The notes beneath the pieces were generated by a model. It searched no databases. It saw only the letters and a list, made by a program, of their open reading frames with translations, and was not told the DNA's origin. A stretch of 64,000 bases of DNA. Source: Pseudomonas sp. KBW05 (lineage in GTDB: Bacteria > Pseudomonadota > Gammaproteobacteria > Pseudomonadales > Pseudomonadaceae). The translations under genes and the position numbers were made by a program. Shown one piece after another: positions 41,266 through 48,088 of the stretch. Numbering within the stretch: position 1 is the stretch's first letter; the number at the start of each line of letters is the position of its first letter. Location of the stretch: NCBI RefSeq assembly GCF_003852405.1, contig NZ_QAJM01000001.1, forward strand, positions 102,454-166,453, written 5' to 3'.

Positions 41266-41374
41266 GGTGAAGGCAGGAAAGATTACGAAGTCGAAATAAC
41301 AAACTTTTATGTAGGCCAAAATAACAACCGCAATTGTGTTTTGCTGGTATCGCGAGATTTAGGGAGTTCAATTG

Positions 41375-42268
41375 GTGAAACAGGAAAAACAAAAGCGCTA
41401 CATATTTGATTTCTATTCGATAACATCAGTCCAGCAAGACCTCTTCGCCATGACCACAGAAGCCGCATTTGAGAAGATAATAAACGGGGATCACCCTAAA
41501 AGCTATGCGAGCTATGGGTGTATACGAGAAATTTTCGGCCTGAACTACCGTAGCAGTACCAATTCATACGCGGGCCAAATCCGTAAAATACGGAAAGCAG
41601 ATCTTCCAGAGATTGGAGCATTGGGGAAGGATGGAAAAAAGATTGAGTTGGAAATGGACGAAGGCGTTATTGAAAAGAATTTTTTCGTTTACTACAAAGA
41701 AAATTCCTTACTAGTTATACACAGGAATGATGACGGTAACACTGGCTTGCATCTTGCCCAACTGCTGACGGCTAGTGCTGGCGTGAATTTTTTTTCCAGC
41801 CCAATCATAAGGCCGGACCAAGCAGAGATGCTCCTTAATAAAAAACTGAGCATAAAAAAGTTCTCCGTAAAAATCCCCAAACCAACTAACCCTGATTTGT
41901 ATCCACAAGATAACTTGAGCGCCAGAACTTTAGAACTATTAAACCAATCAGGTGCTGATTTTCTCGACGTAACCTTCACAATTGATAACAAACTCGATAC
42001 AAGCTCAGGAAAGCTGAGTAGTGCCATACAGAGTTCAATTGGCCACCTTTTAACAATGGGTGCTACTAAAGCAAAAATTGAAACTGATGAAAATGGCAAA
42101 ATACTACCTATAGACTTAATCGCCAATAGGATATACTCATCTCAGACCATTAGATCCAACTCATCTTTTCCGCCTCCTGAAAGCATGTATAAACTTGCTG
42201 ACAAGGCAAAGGAAGAACAGAGAGAATCAGTAGATGAATATTTCGGCAAAACTGACAGAATTATTTAA
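41375..42268 (+). CDS. Soluble protein of a two-gene exclusion candidate
   Basis: 297 residues from a GTG at 41375 (AGGGAG 8 nt upstream); a TTG at 41372 is the alternative. AT-rich compared with the backbone. Mixed alpha/beta without membrane segments: KRYIFDFYSITSVQQDLFAM, NSLLVIHRNDDGNTGLHLAQ, then FLDVTFTIDNKLDTSSGKLS. It may belong to a DUF6731-like family, but I am not sure. It overlaps the next membrane-protein gene by 35 bp, so the two are coupled. Confidence 0.65.
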   Translation: MKQEKQKRYIFDFYSITSVQQDLFAMTTEAAFEKIINGDHPKSYASYGCIREIFGLNYRSSTNSYAGQIRKIRKADLPEIGALGKDGKKIELEMDEGVIEKNFFVYYKENSLLVIHRNDDGNTGLHLAQLLTASAGVNFFSSPIIRPDQAEMLLNKKLSIKKFSVKIPKPTNPDLYPQDNLSARTLELLNQSGADFLDVTFTIDNKLDTSSGKLSSAIQSSIGHLLTMGATKAKIETDENGKILPIDLIANRIYSSQTIRSNSSFPPPESMYKLADKAKEEQRESVDEYFGKTDRII

Positions 42269-42671
42269 ACTATCCACTGCGATATTCATGACGTGGATGT
42301 TTCACAAGTATAACTTCCGCTTCCAGCCTGGCGAAATCTCTACGCTTGCCGGCGTCCTTGCTGGCGCTTCTGGAACGATACTCGGGTTCCTGATCACTGC
42401 AATCGCATTGATGGCATCAGTGATGGATCGGGATCTTTTGAAAAACCTCAGGGCGACCGGGGGATATCGGATACTCATCTCCGGAAGCTTTGTATGTGCA
42501 TTCCTTTTTTTGCTGCTCCTTGCGTCATCAATATGTCTATTACTTCCATGGGCAGGAGAAAAGCAGCTTCTCCTGCTCCTGAACATATTCATAGGGTCTC
42601 TGGCGGCAATACAGCTTGCCGGCACTGGGCTGGGTTTCTACCGAATTATTATGTCGATTAGCAGAGGCTGA
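42234..42671 (+). CDS. Membrane protein of a two-gene exclusion candidate
   Basis: 145 residues. Three or four membrane segments: TLAGVLAGASGTILGFLITA then IALMASV, SGSFVCAFLFLLLLASSICL, and LLLLLNIFIGSLAAIQLAG. The start lies inside the upstream gene by 35 bp. Soluble sensor plus small membrane effector is a common plan in phage exclusion and abortive infection, and the pair sits in the immunity region. Function unproven. Confidence 0.68.
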   Translation: MNISAKLTELFKLSTAIFMTWMFHKYNFRFQPGEISTLAGVLAGASGTILGFLITAIALMASVMDRDLLKNLRATGGYRILISGSFVCAFLFLLLLASSICLLLPWAGEKQLLLLLNIFIGSLAAIQLAGTGLGFYRIIMSISRG

Positions 42672-42789
42672 GCGCGAATGCGCTGACTCTTCAGCTTGTC
42701 ATACCCAGCCCAGCGCCGGGCTTCTCGTTCCTAGTGATCCCCTACCCTGCTATGGTGGCGCCCTCTGATCGCAATGGAAGCATCGAAGA

Positions 42790-43116
42790 ATGGACTCATG
42801 GAAGGCTCTGGCCATCGCCCTACTGGCATCGGTCAGCACACAGGCCGTATCAGGTGATGGTGCCAACCCTATCGCTGCCGCGATATTCATCACAATTTCC
42901 TCGCCGACCATTTTAATTGGCGCGACCACATCTCTCACGACCGATCCGCCAAAGATTTTCAAGTCAGCCAAAAATGACGCCTTGGCGTTCATTGGTTCGG
43001 ACGGAGAGATACGGGGTGCTGAGTTTGAACAGGCGTCCAGATACTATCGTTCGGCCTACAAATCACCTCATATGTCTGACATGCGACTGGCCCAGGCGAT
43101 AGCGACCTCGTTTTGA
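42790..43116 (+). CDS. DUF2388-like exported protein, copy 1
   Basis: 108 residues with a signal peptide (MDSWKALAIALLASVSTQAV). The C-terminal DALAFIGSDGEIRGAEFEQA and the final AQAIATSF are characteristic of the Pseudomonas DUF2388 family of periplasmic proteins, whose function is unknown. A second copy follows at 43209, and the upstream about 50 bp are also repeated. Confidence 0.82.
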   Translation: MDSWKALAIALLASVSTQAVSGDGANPIAAAIFITISSPTILIGATTSLTTDPPKIFKSAKNDALAFIGSDGEIRGAEFEQASRYYRSAYKSPHMSDMRLAQAIATSF

Positions 43117-43208
43117 TGCCCGCTTAAGACGGACTTTCGCCTTCTCCCAGCAGGAACGCACTCTGCTATGGTAGCGGCCCTCTCTGATCGGAATGGAAGC
43201 ATCGCAGC

Positions 43209-43532
43209 ATGGACTCATGGAAGATTGTAGCCGCAGCCCTCATGGTATCGATCAACGCTCATGCCTCTGAGGGGTCCGACGACTCCTATAACAACTCGAT
43301 GCTGTCTGTACTGATGGCTCCAAGCTACACCGTTGCAGGAACTACCGGGCTCACCATGCTCGCTACTAATAACTTCAAGCCTGCAAAGGCTGACGCGCTC
43401 GCCTTTATTGGCTCAAACGGTGAAATACGCGGTGCCCAATTTGAACAGGCGGTGCGCTTCTACCGTACGACCTATGCACCACCGTTGATGAATGATCAGC
43501 AGCTCGCCCAGGCAATCGTAAGTACGTTTTGA
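43209..43532 (+). CDS. DUF2388-like exported protein, copy 2
   Basis: 107 residues. Signal peptide MDSWKIVAAALMVSINAHAS, central hydrophobic part, then DALAFIGSNGEIRGAQFEQA and AQAIVSTF. Nearly the same C-terminal half as copy 1, but a diverged middle. Same leader sequence (CTATGGT...GGAATGGAAGCATCG) before the ATG. A tandem duplication with divergence is inferred. Confidence 0.82.
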   Translation: MDSWKIVAAALMVSINAHASEGSDDSYNNSMLSVLMAPSYTVAGTTGLTMLATNNFKPAKADALAFIGSNGEIRGAQFEQAVRFYRTTYAPPLMNDQQLAQAIVSTF

Positions 43533-43648
43533 GATCGACACCGAATGCCTACCCCTAGCGCTAGACAGGATCAGAAGAACAGCCACTACACAAACCAAAT
43601 GGAGCGTGGTATCAATTAGCTATCGCGAAGTTTCACGGGGAGGCTGCG

Positions 43649-43945
43649 ATGAAGGTCTTTGGATTAGCACTGCTCGCACCAACCTGCCTGATCAGCTTCT
43701 TCATCAGCAGCGGCGACAATGGAGTCGCTCTTGCAGCTGATCTTATGTTCTACATCAGCGCCGTAGCCCTTTACCTATTCCCCTCAATTTATACCGCCCT
43801 AGTCGAACCAGTTCCGCCCCGTCGAATTTTTCTAATCAACCTACTGACCGGATGGACACTGATCGGCTGGTGTGTGGCTTACTACTTAGCTTTGTGCGAT
43901 CCACAGAACCAGCAAGTCGAGGATAGTCGACACGAAAAGGTGTAA
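43649..43945 (+). CDS. Superinfection immunity protein (T4 Imm-like)
   Basis: 98 residues. Two or three membrane segments, with RRIFLINLLTGWTLIGWCVA near the end, the typical R-x-IF-x-x-N-x-x-x-GWT-x-IGW motif of the Imm superinfection family. T4 Imm blocks DNA entry of related phages at the inner membrane. It lies after cI with other immunity-region cargo and fits lysogenic exclusion. The family motif also occurs in host genes of unknown function. Confidence 0.78.
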   Translation: MKVFGLALLAPTCLISFFISSGDNGVALAADLMFYISAVALYLFPSIYTALVEPVPPRRIFLINLLTGWTLIGWCVAYYLALCDPQNQQVEDSRHEKV

Positions 43946-44079
43946 GCGCAGAAGGATCATCAGATCACTTCCGAATATTAATAACGGCCAGCCCATGAGC
44001 AAACCTCTTCTACCTGGCCTTTCACGACCTTTTCACAGTCGGGCGCCTATGGTTATCCCAGCTCCTAATGAAACCCTTT

Positions 44080-44114
44080 AAGCCCGCCAATCCCCATCGC
44101 GGGCTTTTCTTTTC
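44080..44114 (+). terminator. Intrinsic terminator
   Basis: AAGCCCGC/GCGGGCTT stem and TTCTTTTC on the plus strand, closing the immunity cargo group. The rest of 43946-44226 shows no gene. Confidence 0.7.
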
Positions 44115-44226
44115 CTGCGATTTGGAGGGCTGACACTCGCCCTCCCCGGCTTACCCTACGACCGCTATACACGCCCACCGTCAAAATGACACGATAACGC
44201 CTCGCCTCCGTGAGTAGGAATACAGG

Positions 44227-44661
44227 ATGTTCAGTCACGTAACCGTTGGGACAAACGATCTTGATAAGGCCGCTACCTTTTATGACGCGGTTCTGATCCC
44301 TCTGGGGCTCTGCCGTCGACCTGTAACGCCCGATGGCGGACCACCTTCGGCATGCTGGGTGAGCCCCGACAGACCTCTGCCCCGCTTCTATGTTTACTGC
44401 CCTTACGATCTCAAAGAGGCGATCGCGGGAAATGGCAGCATGGTGGCTTTCTCCGCGCCACATACAGATTCTGTCGATGCAGCCTATGCCGCAGGTCTTC
44501 GTGCTGGCGGTGTAGATGCTGGTGAACCAGGGCCGCGCCAGCATTATGGGGACGGCTATTATGGCGCGTACCTACGTGACCCGGATGGCAATAAAGTGCA
44601 CATAGTCCATCGTGGCGATTTGCGCTTGCCTGCTGAAACTCGACTGTCAGTGCTCGCTTAA
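44227..44661 (+). CDS. VOC-family (glyoxalase-like) protein
   Basis: 144 residues. FSHVTVGTNDLDKAATFYDA at the start and GAYLRDPDGNKVHIVHRG at the end are the paired beta-alpha-beta-beta-beta units of the VOC superfamily, with His4 and a C-terminal acidic/His position as metal ligands. Members include glyoxalases, dioxygenases and antibiotic-resistance proteins. The substrate is unknown. A single gene between two terminators; looks chromosomal in style and may be cargo. Confidence 0.85.
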   Translation: MFSHVTVGTNDLDKAATFYDAVLIPLGLCRRPVTPDGGPPSACWVSPDRPLPRFYVYCPYDLKEAIAGNGSMVAFSAPHTDSVDAAYAAGLRAGGVDAGEPGPRQHYGDGYYGAYLRDPDGNKVHIVHRGDLRLPAETRLSVLA

Positions 44662-44686
44662 AGCCCGCCACGCGCGGGCTATTTTG
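44662..44686 (+). terminator. Intrinsic terminator after the VOC gene
   Basis: AGCCCGC/GCGGGCT stem and ATTTTG on the plus strand directly after the stop codon. Confidence 0.7.
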
Positions 44687-44774
44687 TGCCCGCGAGAAGG
44701 TAACCTTCTCAGCTTCTATGCATTTGCGCATGAAAAAGCAAATCGGAGCTTGCCAATATATAGCAACACAAATA

Positions 44775-44790
44775 CTGTACATGCATCCAG
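44775..44790 (+). promoter_or_regulatory. LexA (SOS) box candidate
   Basis: CTGTACATGCATCCAG fits CTG-N10-CAG and nearly CTGT-N8-ACAG. It overlaps a possible -10 (TACTGT, 44773-44778) that is 17 bp after TTGCCA (44750-44755). It would place the DUF1654-like gene under SOS control. Confidence 0.6.
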
Positions 44791-44809
44791 CTAAGGTAAG
44801 GAGTACCAC

Positions 44810-45061
44810 ATGCACAGCCCAGCGTTTACCACGTCTAAACCGCCCTCTTCCTACGAAGCTGCAGGTCGACGCCTGCAAGCCCTGATTGCCTCACCAGGTG
44901 TTCAGAAGGTCCAGGCGGTCACGGTGTGTAGGCTGGAGCATGAAAATCCCGAGGACTGGAAGCGGCTGCTAGATGAAATCAGCGAAACCGCAGGCGTCCG
45001 CGTCGAGACCATGGAAGGAGGAACCGTCAGGATCGGCTGGCGAGAATACTGCGACGCATAA
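44810..45061 (+). CDS. DUF1654-like protein
   Basis: 83 residues. SSYEAAGRRLQALIASPGVQ, VTVCRLEHENPEDWKRLLDE, then GGTVRIGWR fit DUF1654, a small Pseudomonas/prophage family of unknown function. SD AAGGAG. An SOS box overlaps its promoter, and a terminator follows at 45065, so it is a single-gene unit between the immunity cargo and the PL-type operon. Confidence 0.78.
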   Translation: MHSPAFTTSKPPSSYEAAGRRLQALIASPGVQKVQAVTVCRLEHENPEDWKRLLDEISETAGVRVETMEGGTVRIGWREYCDA

Positions 45062-45064
45062 ATG

Positions 45065-45088
45065 AGCCCGCCATTGAGCGGGCTTTTT
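45065..45088 (+). terminator. Intrinsic terminator after the DUF1654-like gene
   Basis: AGCCCGC/GCGGGCT stem and five T on the plus strand, just upstream of the second operator cluster. It insulates the PL-type promoter. Confidence 0.8.
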
Positions 45089-45101
45089 ATCGCTCAATAA
45101 T

Positions 45102-45162
45102 TTCAGCAATCTGAATTTATTAATTCAGCATGCTTGACACGATTATTTCAGCTTGCTTAAAT
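45102..45162 (+). promoter_or_regulatory. PL-type promoter with three repressor operators
   Basis: Operators TTCAGCAATCTGAA (45102-45115), TTCAGCATGCTTGA (45124-45137) and TTCAGCTTGCTTAA (45147-45160) match those at cI/cro. TTGACA (45134-45139), 17 bp and TTAAAT (45157-45162) form a promoter overlapped by two operators. It should drive the recombination operon when CI is lost. Confidence 0.8.
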
Positions 45163-45211
45163 TCGTCTCAAGCCAGCAGCAACAACAGCCGGCCAGCAGC
45201 GAAAGCCGCGC

Positions 45212-45249
45212 CGCTCTTTAGCGACACCTCTTGCCGGATCACCACCGGC
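45212..45249 (+). promoter_or_regulatory. nut-like site (boxA plus hairpin)
   Basis: CGCTCTTTA (45212-45220) equals the boxA consensus. GCCGG/CCGGC with a 7-nt loop (45233-45249) follows as a boxB-like hairpin. It lies about 45 nt after the predicted transcription start and before the first small basic ORF. Confidence 0.6.
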
Positions 45250-45267
45250 CCAGCTTCAAAGGCAGCG

Positions 45268-45414
45268 ATGAACCGGCCTAAACGGTTCAGAGGGTTGGCA
45301 ACTGACCCGGGCGTGCAGCGTAAAACGTCGAAAGCAGTTATCCAGCGGGAGAACAAGCCGAAAGGCCCGCGGCTGGAGAAACATTTGATTAAAGCCGGTG
45401 ATGGCCGCCAGTAG
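45268..45414 (+). CDS. Small Arg/Lys-rich protein, candidate N-type antiterminator
   Basis: 48 residues from the ATG at 45268: MNRPKRFRGLATDPGVQRKT, then a further Lys/Arg-rich end. First gene after the PL-type promoter and nut-like site, small and strongly basic, as lambda N is. The SD is weak (AAAGGC). A longer reading from 45130 would start inside an operator and upstream of the transcription start, so it is rejected. Function inferred from position and composition. Confidence 0.45.
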   Translation: MNRPKRFRGLATDPGVQRKTSKAVIQRENKPKGPRLEKHLIKAGDGRQ

Positions 45415-45485
45415 CGGGTCACAGGTGCACAGATTTCTGATGCCGCTTCTATGAGGCGGCATTGGAAATCAACGGAGATGCAGCG

Positions 45486-45728
45486 ATGAGCAATTCAGTA
45501 TTTGAAGCACGTGATGAGGTGGTCAACGAGGCAGCAGCATTGTGCGCCAGGCTGCTGGAAAAGTGGTTCGGCGGCGTCGATGAGGCGATCGCAGCGCTCG
45601 AAGCTGGCCAGGTTGATTTGGCGGATCTCGCGCTGCGCAGCCACATCAAGCAGCGCAAGGCGATGACGGTCAGTGCGCATATGAACATCCAGGGCTTCAG
45701 CCGTGAAGTTCTCGGCCAGGTCGCATGA
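45486..45728 (+). CDS. Small early protein
   Basis: 80 residues from the ATG at 45486 (GGAGAT SD). Helical and acidic (DEVVNEAAALCARLLEKWFG, VDEAIAALEAGQVDLADLAL). No recognised domain. Second gene in the early operon. Confidence 0.65.
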   Translation: MSNSVFEARDEVVNEAAALCARLLEKWFGGVDEAIAALEAGQVDLADLALRSHIKQRKAMTVSAHMNIQGFSREVLGQVA

Positions 45729-45787
45729 AGATTTCACTGGCAGGCCTTCGCAAGAGGGCCTGACGGGAAATCAAACGGGAGTCACAC

Positions 45788-46549
45788 ATGAAAGTCGATA
45801 ACGAAGTGATGGCGCTGCTCAGCGCTTCGCGCACCGAAGACAACAAGCTGTTCATCACCGGCGGACAGCTCGATAAGAGTCTGTACCAGCGCCTCGATAA
45901 AACTCTGAAGGCCGCGGGCGGCAAGTGGAACACTAAGGCAAAGGCCCATCTGTTCACTGGTGATGCGGCCGACGCAATCGAAAACATCCTGATGACCGGC
46001 GAGGTCACTGTGCCGCAGGATTTTGGCTTCTTCCCTACCCCGCAGCACGTTGCTAAACAGGCTGCCGATCTTGCCATGATTGGTGACGGGATGATGGTAC
46101 TGGAGCCAAGCGCAGGTCGTGGGGCTCTGGCGGTGGCCGCCAATTCCGCAGCGGTAGGCGTCATGGTCGACATGCACGAGTTGCTGCCGGACAACCACAA
46201 AGCGCTAATCGAACTAAAGCTGCCACTGTCCGGGGTTTCGGAACCTGGCGACTTCTTGCAGGTTGAGCCTAAACCCATCTATGACCGCGTACTGATGAAT
46301 CCGCCCTTCGACAAAAAACGCAGCGATATTCACCACGTATTGCACGCACTGAAGTTCCTGAAGCCCGGCGGCCGACTGGTGGCGATCATGCCTTCCGGTG
46401 TGACCTTCCGGGATGACGCTCTGACCCGGGACTTTCGCGGAATCGTAGAGCATCGCAGTGGCAGTATCGAAACCCTGCCAGAAGCCTCATTCAAGCAAGC
46501 CGGAACAATGGTCAGCACCGTATTGGTGGTGATCCCGGCCGCAGCCTGA
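45788..46549 (+). CDS. Adenine-specific DNA methyltransferase-like protein
   Basis: 253 residues. SAM-binding motif I as VLEPSAGRGALAVAA and catalytic motif IV NPPF in YDRVLMNPPFDKKRSD, typical of N6-adenine methyltransferases. A C-terminal KPGGRLVAIMPSGVTF strand follows. The first 75 residues may sense DNA. No partner nuclease is adjacent, so it may protect phage DNA or tune expression. Target sequence unknown. Confidence 0.82.
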   Translation: MKVDNEVMALLSASRTEDNKLFITGGQLDKSLYQRLDKTLKAAGGKWNTKAKAHLFTGDAADAIENILMTGEVTVPQDFGFFPTPQHVAKQAADLAMIGDGMMVLEPSAGRGALAVAANSAAVGVMVDMHELLPDNHKALIELKLPLSGVSEPGDFLQVEPKPIYDRVLMNPPFDKKRSDIHHVLHALKFLKPGGRLVAIMPSGVTFRDDALTRDFRGIVEHRSGSIETLPEASFKQAGTMVSTVLVVIPAAA

Positions 46550-46999
46550 CAACCAGCGCCACGACAGCATGTCGTTAACTGCCCGAGGCCCTGGTACTCC
46601 CCAGCACCAGGCCGCATCGGATATAGCTCGGCCCACTGTCGTGATAGCAGGGTGGCCACCTTGTCCCGAGCCTGAGCGGATTTTGTCGCGGCGAAGACGG
46701 GCAACACTCGGAGGGATTCGAGCTATATCCGATGCGGACGAAATCGCGGCCTATATCCGCCCACCTGCATCACCGCAACAAGCAGATGAATGCCCAGGCT
46801 GATGGGCAAGTGTAAGACCTGAGGGATCGCGGGAATCGTGACCGGTAGAGTGAGTAAGCGCCCGTATGGCCACGGCGAGTCCAAGAATAAGCGGCTGAAA
46901 CCTTCGCCCCGGTGAAACTCCGGTGTCACTAAGGCCGCTAATAGTCGTGCCGGGATCAGCTCCGGTCATCTGCATCACCCACCCCAACCGGAGATCACC
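46550..46999. other. 450-bp stretch without a clear gene, with 19-bp inverted repeat
   Basis: After the methyltransferase gene come a short palindrome ACGACA/TGTCGT (46561-46575) and a perfect 19-bp inverted repeat, CCGCATCGGATATAGCTCG at 46612-46630 and its complement at 46719-46737, separated by 88 bp. A further hairpin-rich run (46880-46980, CCGG repeats) follows. Short ORFs here look random. A folded RNA leader or an old insertion scar are both possible. Confidence 0.5.
46612..46737. repeat. Perfect 19-bp inverted repeat pair
   Basis: Arms 46612-46630 and 46719-46737 are exact reverse complements. The 88-bp interior carries no ORF of note. No flanking direct repeat was found, so it is not an obvious insertion element. 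Confidence 0.75.
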
Positions 47000-47143
47000 A
47001 TGCTCCTACTGTTCCTGATCGGCGCAGCGCTCAGCCATGCGCGGCCAGAACCGCCACCTGATGACGGCCTGCCAACCGGTCCATTGCGCTTCCATCGTGA
47101 GCGCTGGCGTTCTAGATCGGGGCTCTCGGCGTTCTGGCGCTGA
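47000..47143 (+). CDS. Very small membrane-anchored peptide
   Basis: 47 residues, ATG at 47000 with GGAG 6 nt upstream. MLLLFLIGAALSHARPEPPP begins with a short hydrophobic segment and continues Pro/Arg-rich. Plausible from SD and context but unproven. Confidence 0.4.
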   Translation: MLLLFLIGAALSHARPEPPPDDGLPTGPLRFHRERWRSRSGLSAFWR

Positions 47144-47201
47144 AAGTCCCGCCAAAAACTCACCCCGGCGCCACGTAGGGAGGTCTATGTGTCGCACCGA
47201 A

Positions 47202-47228
47202 AGCCCGGGCAATGTTCGGGTTTTTTTA
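47202..47228 (+). terminator. Intrinsic terminator within the early operon
   Basis: CCCG/CGGG stem with a long loop and seven T on the plus strand. Genes downstream (recT and others) would need antitermination, consistent with the nut-like site at 45212. Confidence 0.6.
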
Positions 47229-47332
47229 CGCGCCTCTATTACGTCAGCACTCCTCCCCCGCGCCCATCGGCAACCAGCGGGAGGAATGAGTGTTGACGAA
47301 TACAGGTGAACAACACGCCTCTGGAGGCGACC

Positions 47333-47599
47333 ATGAACCAAAGTCAGCACGCTTACTGCGAAGTAGCGCTCGCAATGAACCAGCGCCGCAACTTGGCCCT
47401 AGCCCTTTGCCTTGGACTGGTCGGCTCCAGCGCTCCAAAAACCTCACCTCTCTACCGGGTCATCCCGGCTGGGAATGAGTTCTTCCACGTCGTCGATTCC
47501 GCCACCGGCAAGGTGAAGGGCTTCCGCCGCAACCACAACGAAGCCTGCGCCCTCGCCCGGCGCCTGGAGTCACACCATGTCCAGCATTTACGCGGATAG
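47333..47599 (+). CDS. Small early protein
   Basis: 88 residues from the ATG at 47333 (GGAGG SD); a reading from 47306 lacks an SD. MNQSQHAYCEVALAMNQRRN, a short hydrophobic region, then FFHVVDSATGKVKGFRRNHN and ALARRLESHH, a small alpha/beta unit common in Pseudomonas phages. Function unknown. Overlaps the next gene by 23 bp. Confidence 0.65.
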   Translation: MNQSQHAYCEVALAMNQRRNLALALCLGLVGSSAPKTSPLYRVIPAGNEFFHVVDSATGKVKGFRRNHNEACALARRLESHHVQHLRG

Positions 47600-47807
47600 C
47601 GCACAGGCCAGGGAATCGGACAGGCGTTGGGACTTGCCGAACTTCGGCAAGAAGCCGCATGTCGATCTGTTCCACGAATACACGGCTGACGACCTGGCAG
47701 AGCGTAAGGCGCGGCGACTCACAGAGCGCGCCAGCCTCAAGGCCCGCATTGGTGTAGCAATGGCGCAGATGGAGTTGATCTGCCCACCAGCCGAGGGCGC
47801 CGAATGA
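47577..47807 (+). CDS. Small early protein
   Basis: 76 residues. Charged and helical (YTADDLAERKARRLTERASL). Overlaps neighbours on both sides (23 and 4 bp), so translation is coupled. No domain recognised. Confidence 0.65.
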   Translation: MSSIYADSAQARESDRRWDLPNFGKKPHVDLFHEYTADDLAERKARRLTERASLKARIGVAMAQMELICPPAEGAE

Positions 47808-48031
47808 ACATCGCACAGCGCGACCACCAGACGGCTGTGACCTGGATCGAGGGCGAGATCGAAAACATGATCCGCGACCTTGGAAAACCAAACGCCAGTT
47901 CGGCGGCGACATCGTGCGTCACCCTGGCCTTCATGCTTCGCGTGATCGATGAAAACGAGCATCGGTACTTCCGGGCGCACATCGATAAGATTTACGACAA
48001 CTACAACGCTTCACTCATTTCCGCCGCCTGA
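47804..48031 (+). CDS. Small early protein
   Basis: 75 residues. Helical (QTAVTWIEGEIENMIRDLGK, FRAHIDKIYDNYNASLI). Start overlaps the preceding stop (ATGA). No domain recognised. Confidence 0.65.
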   Translation: MNIAQRDHQTAVTWIEGEIENMIRDLGKPNASSAATSCVTLAFMLRVIDENEHRYFRAHIDKIYDNYNASLISAA

Positions 48032-48088
48032 CGGCAGCACTCACCCCCACTACTTTCAATGCTGCGCCTGGCGCGGCGAGGGATCGTC

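Noticed and set aside
45130-45414. 94-codon ORF starting at 45130
   Set aside because: The ATG lies in an operator and upstream of the predicted transcription start; the internal ATG at 45268 is preferred.
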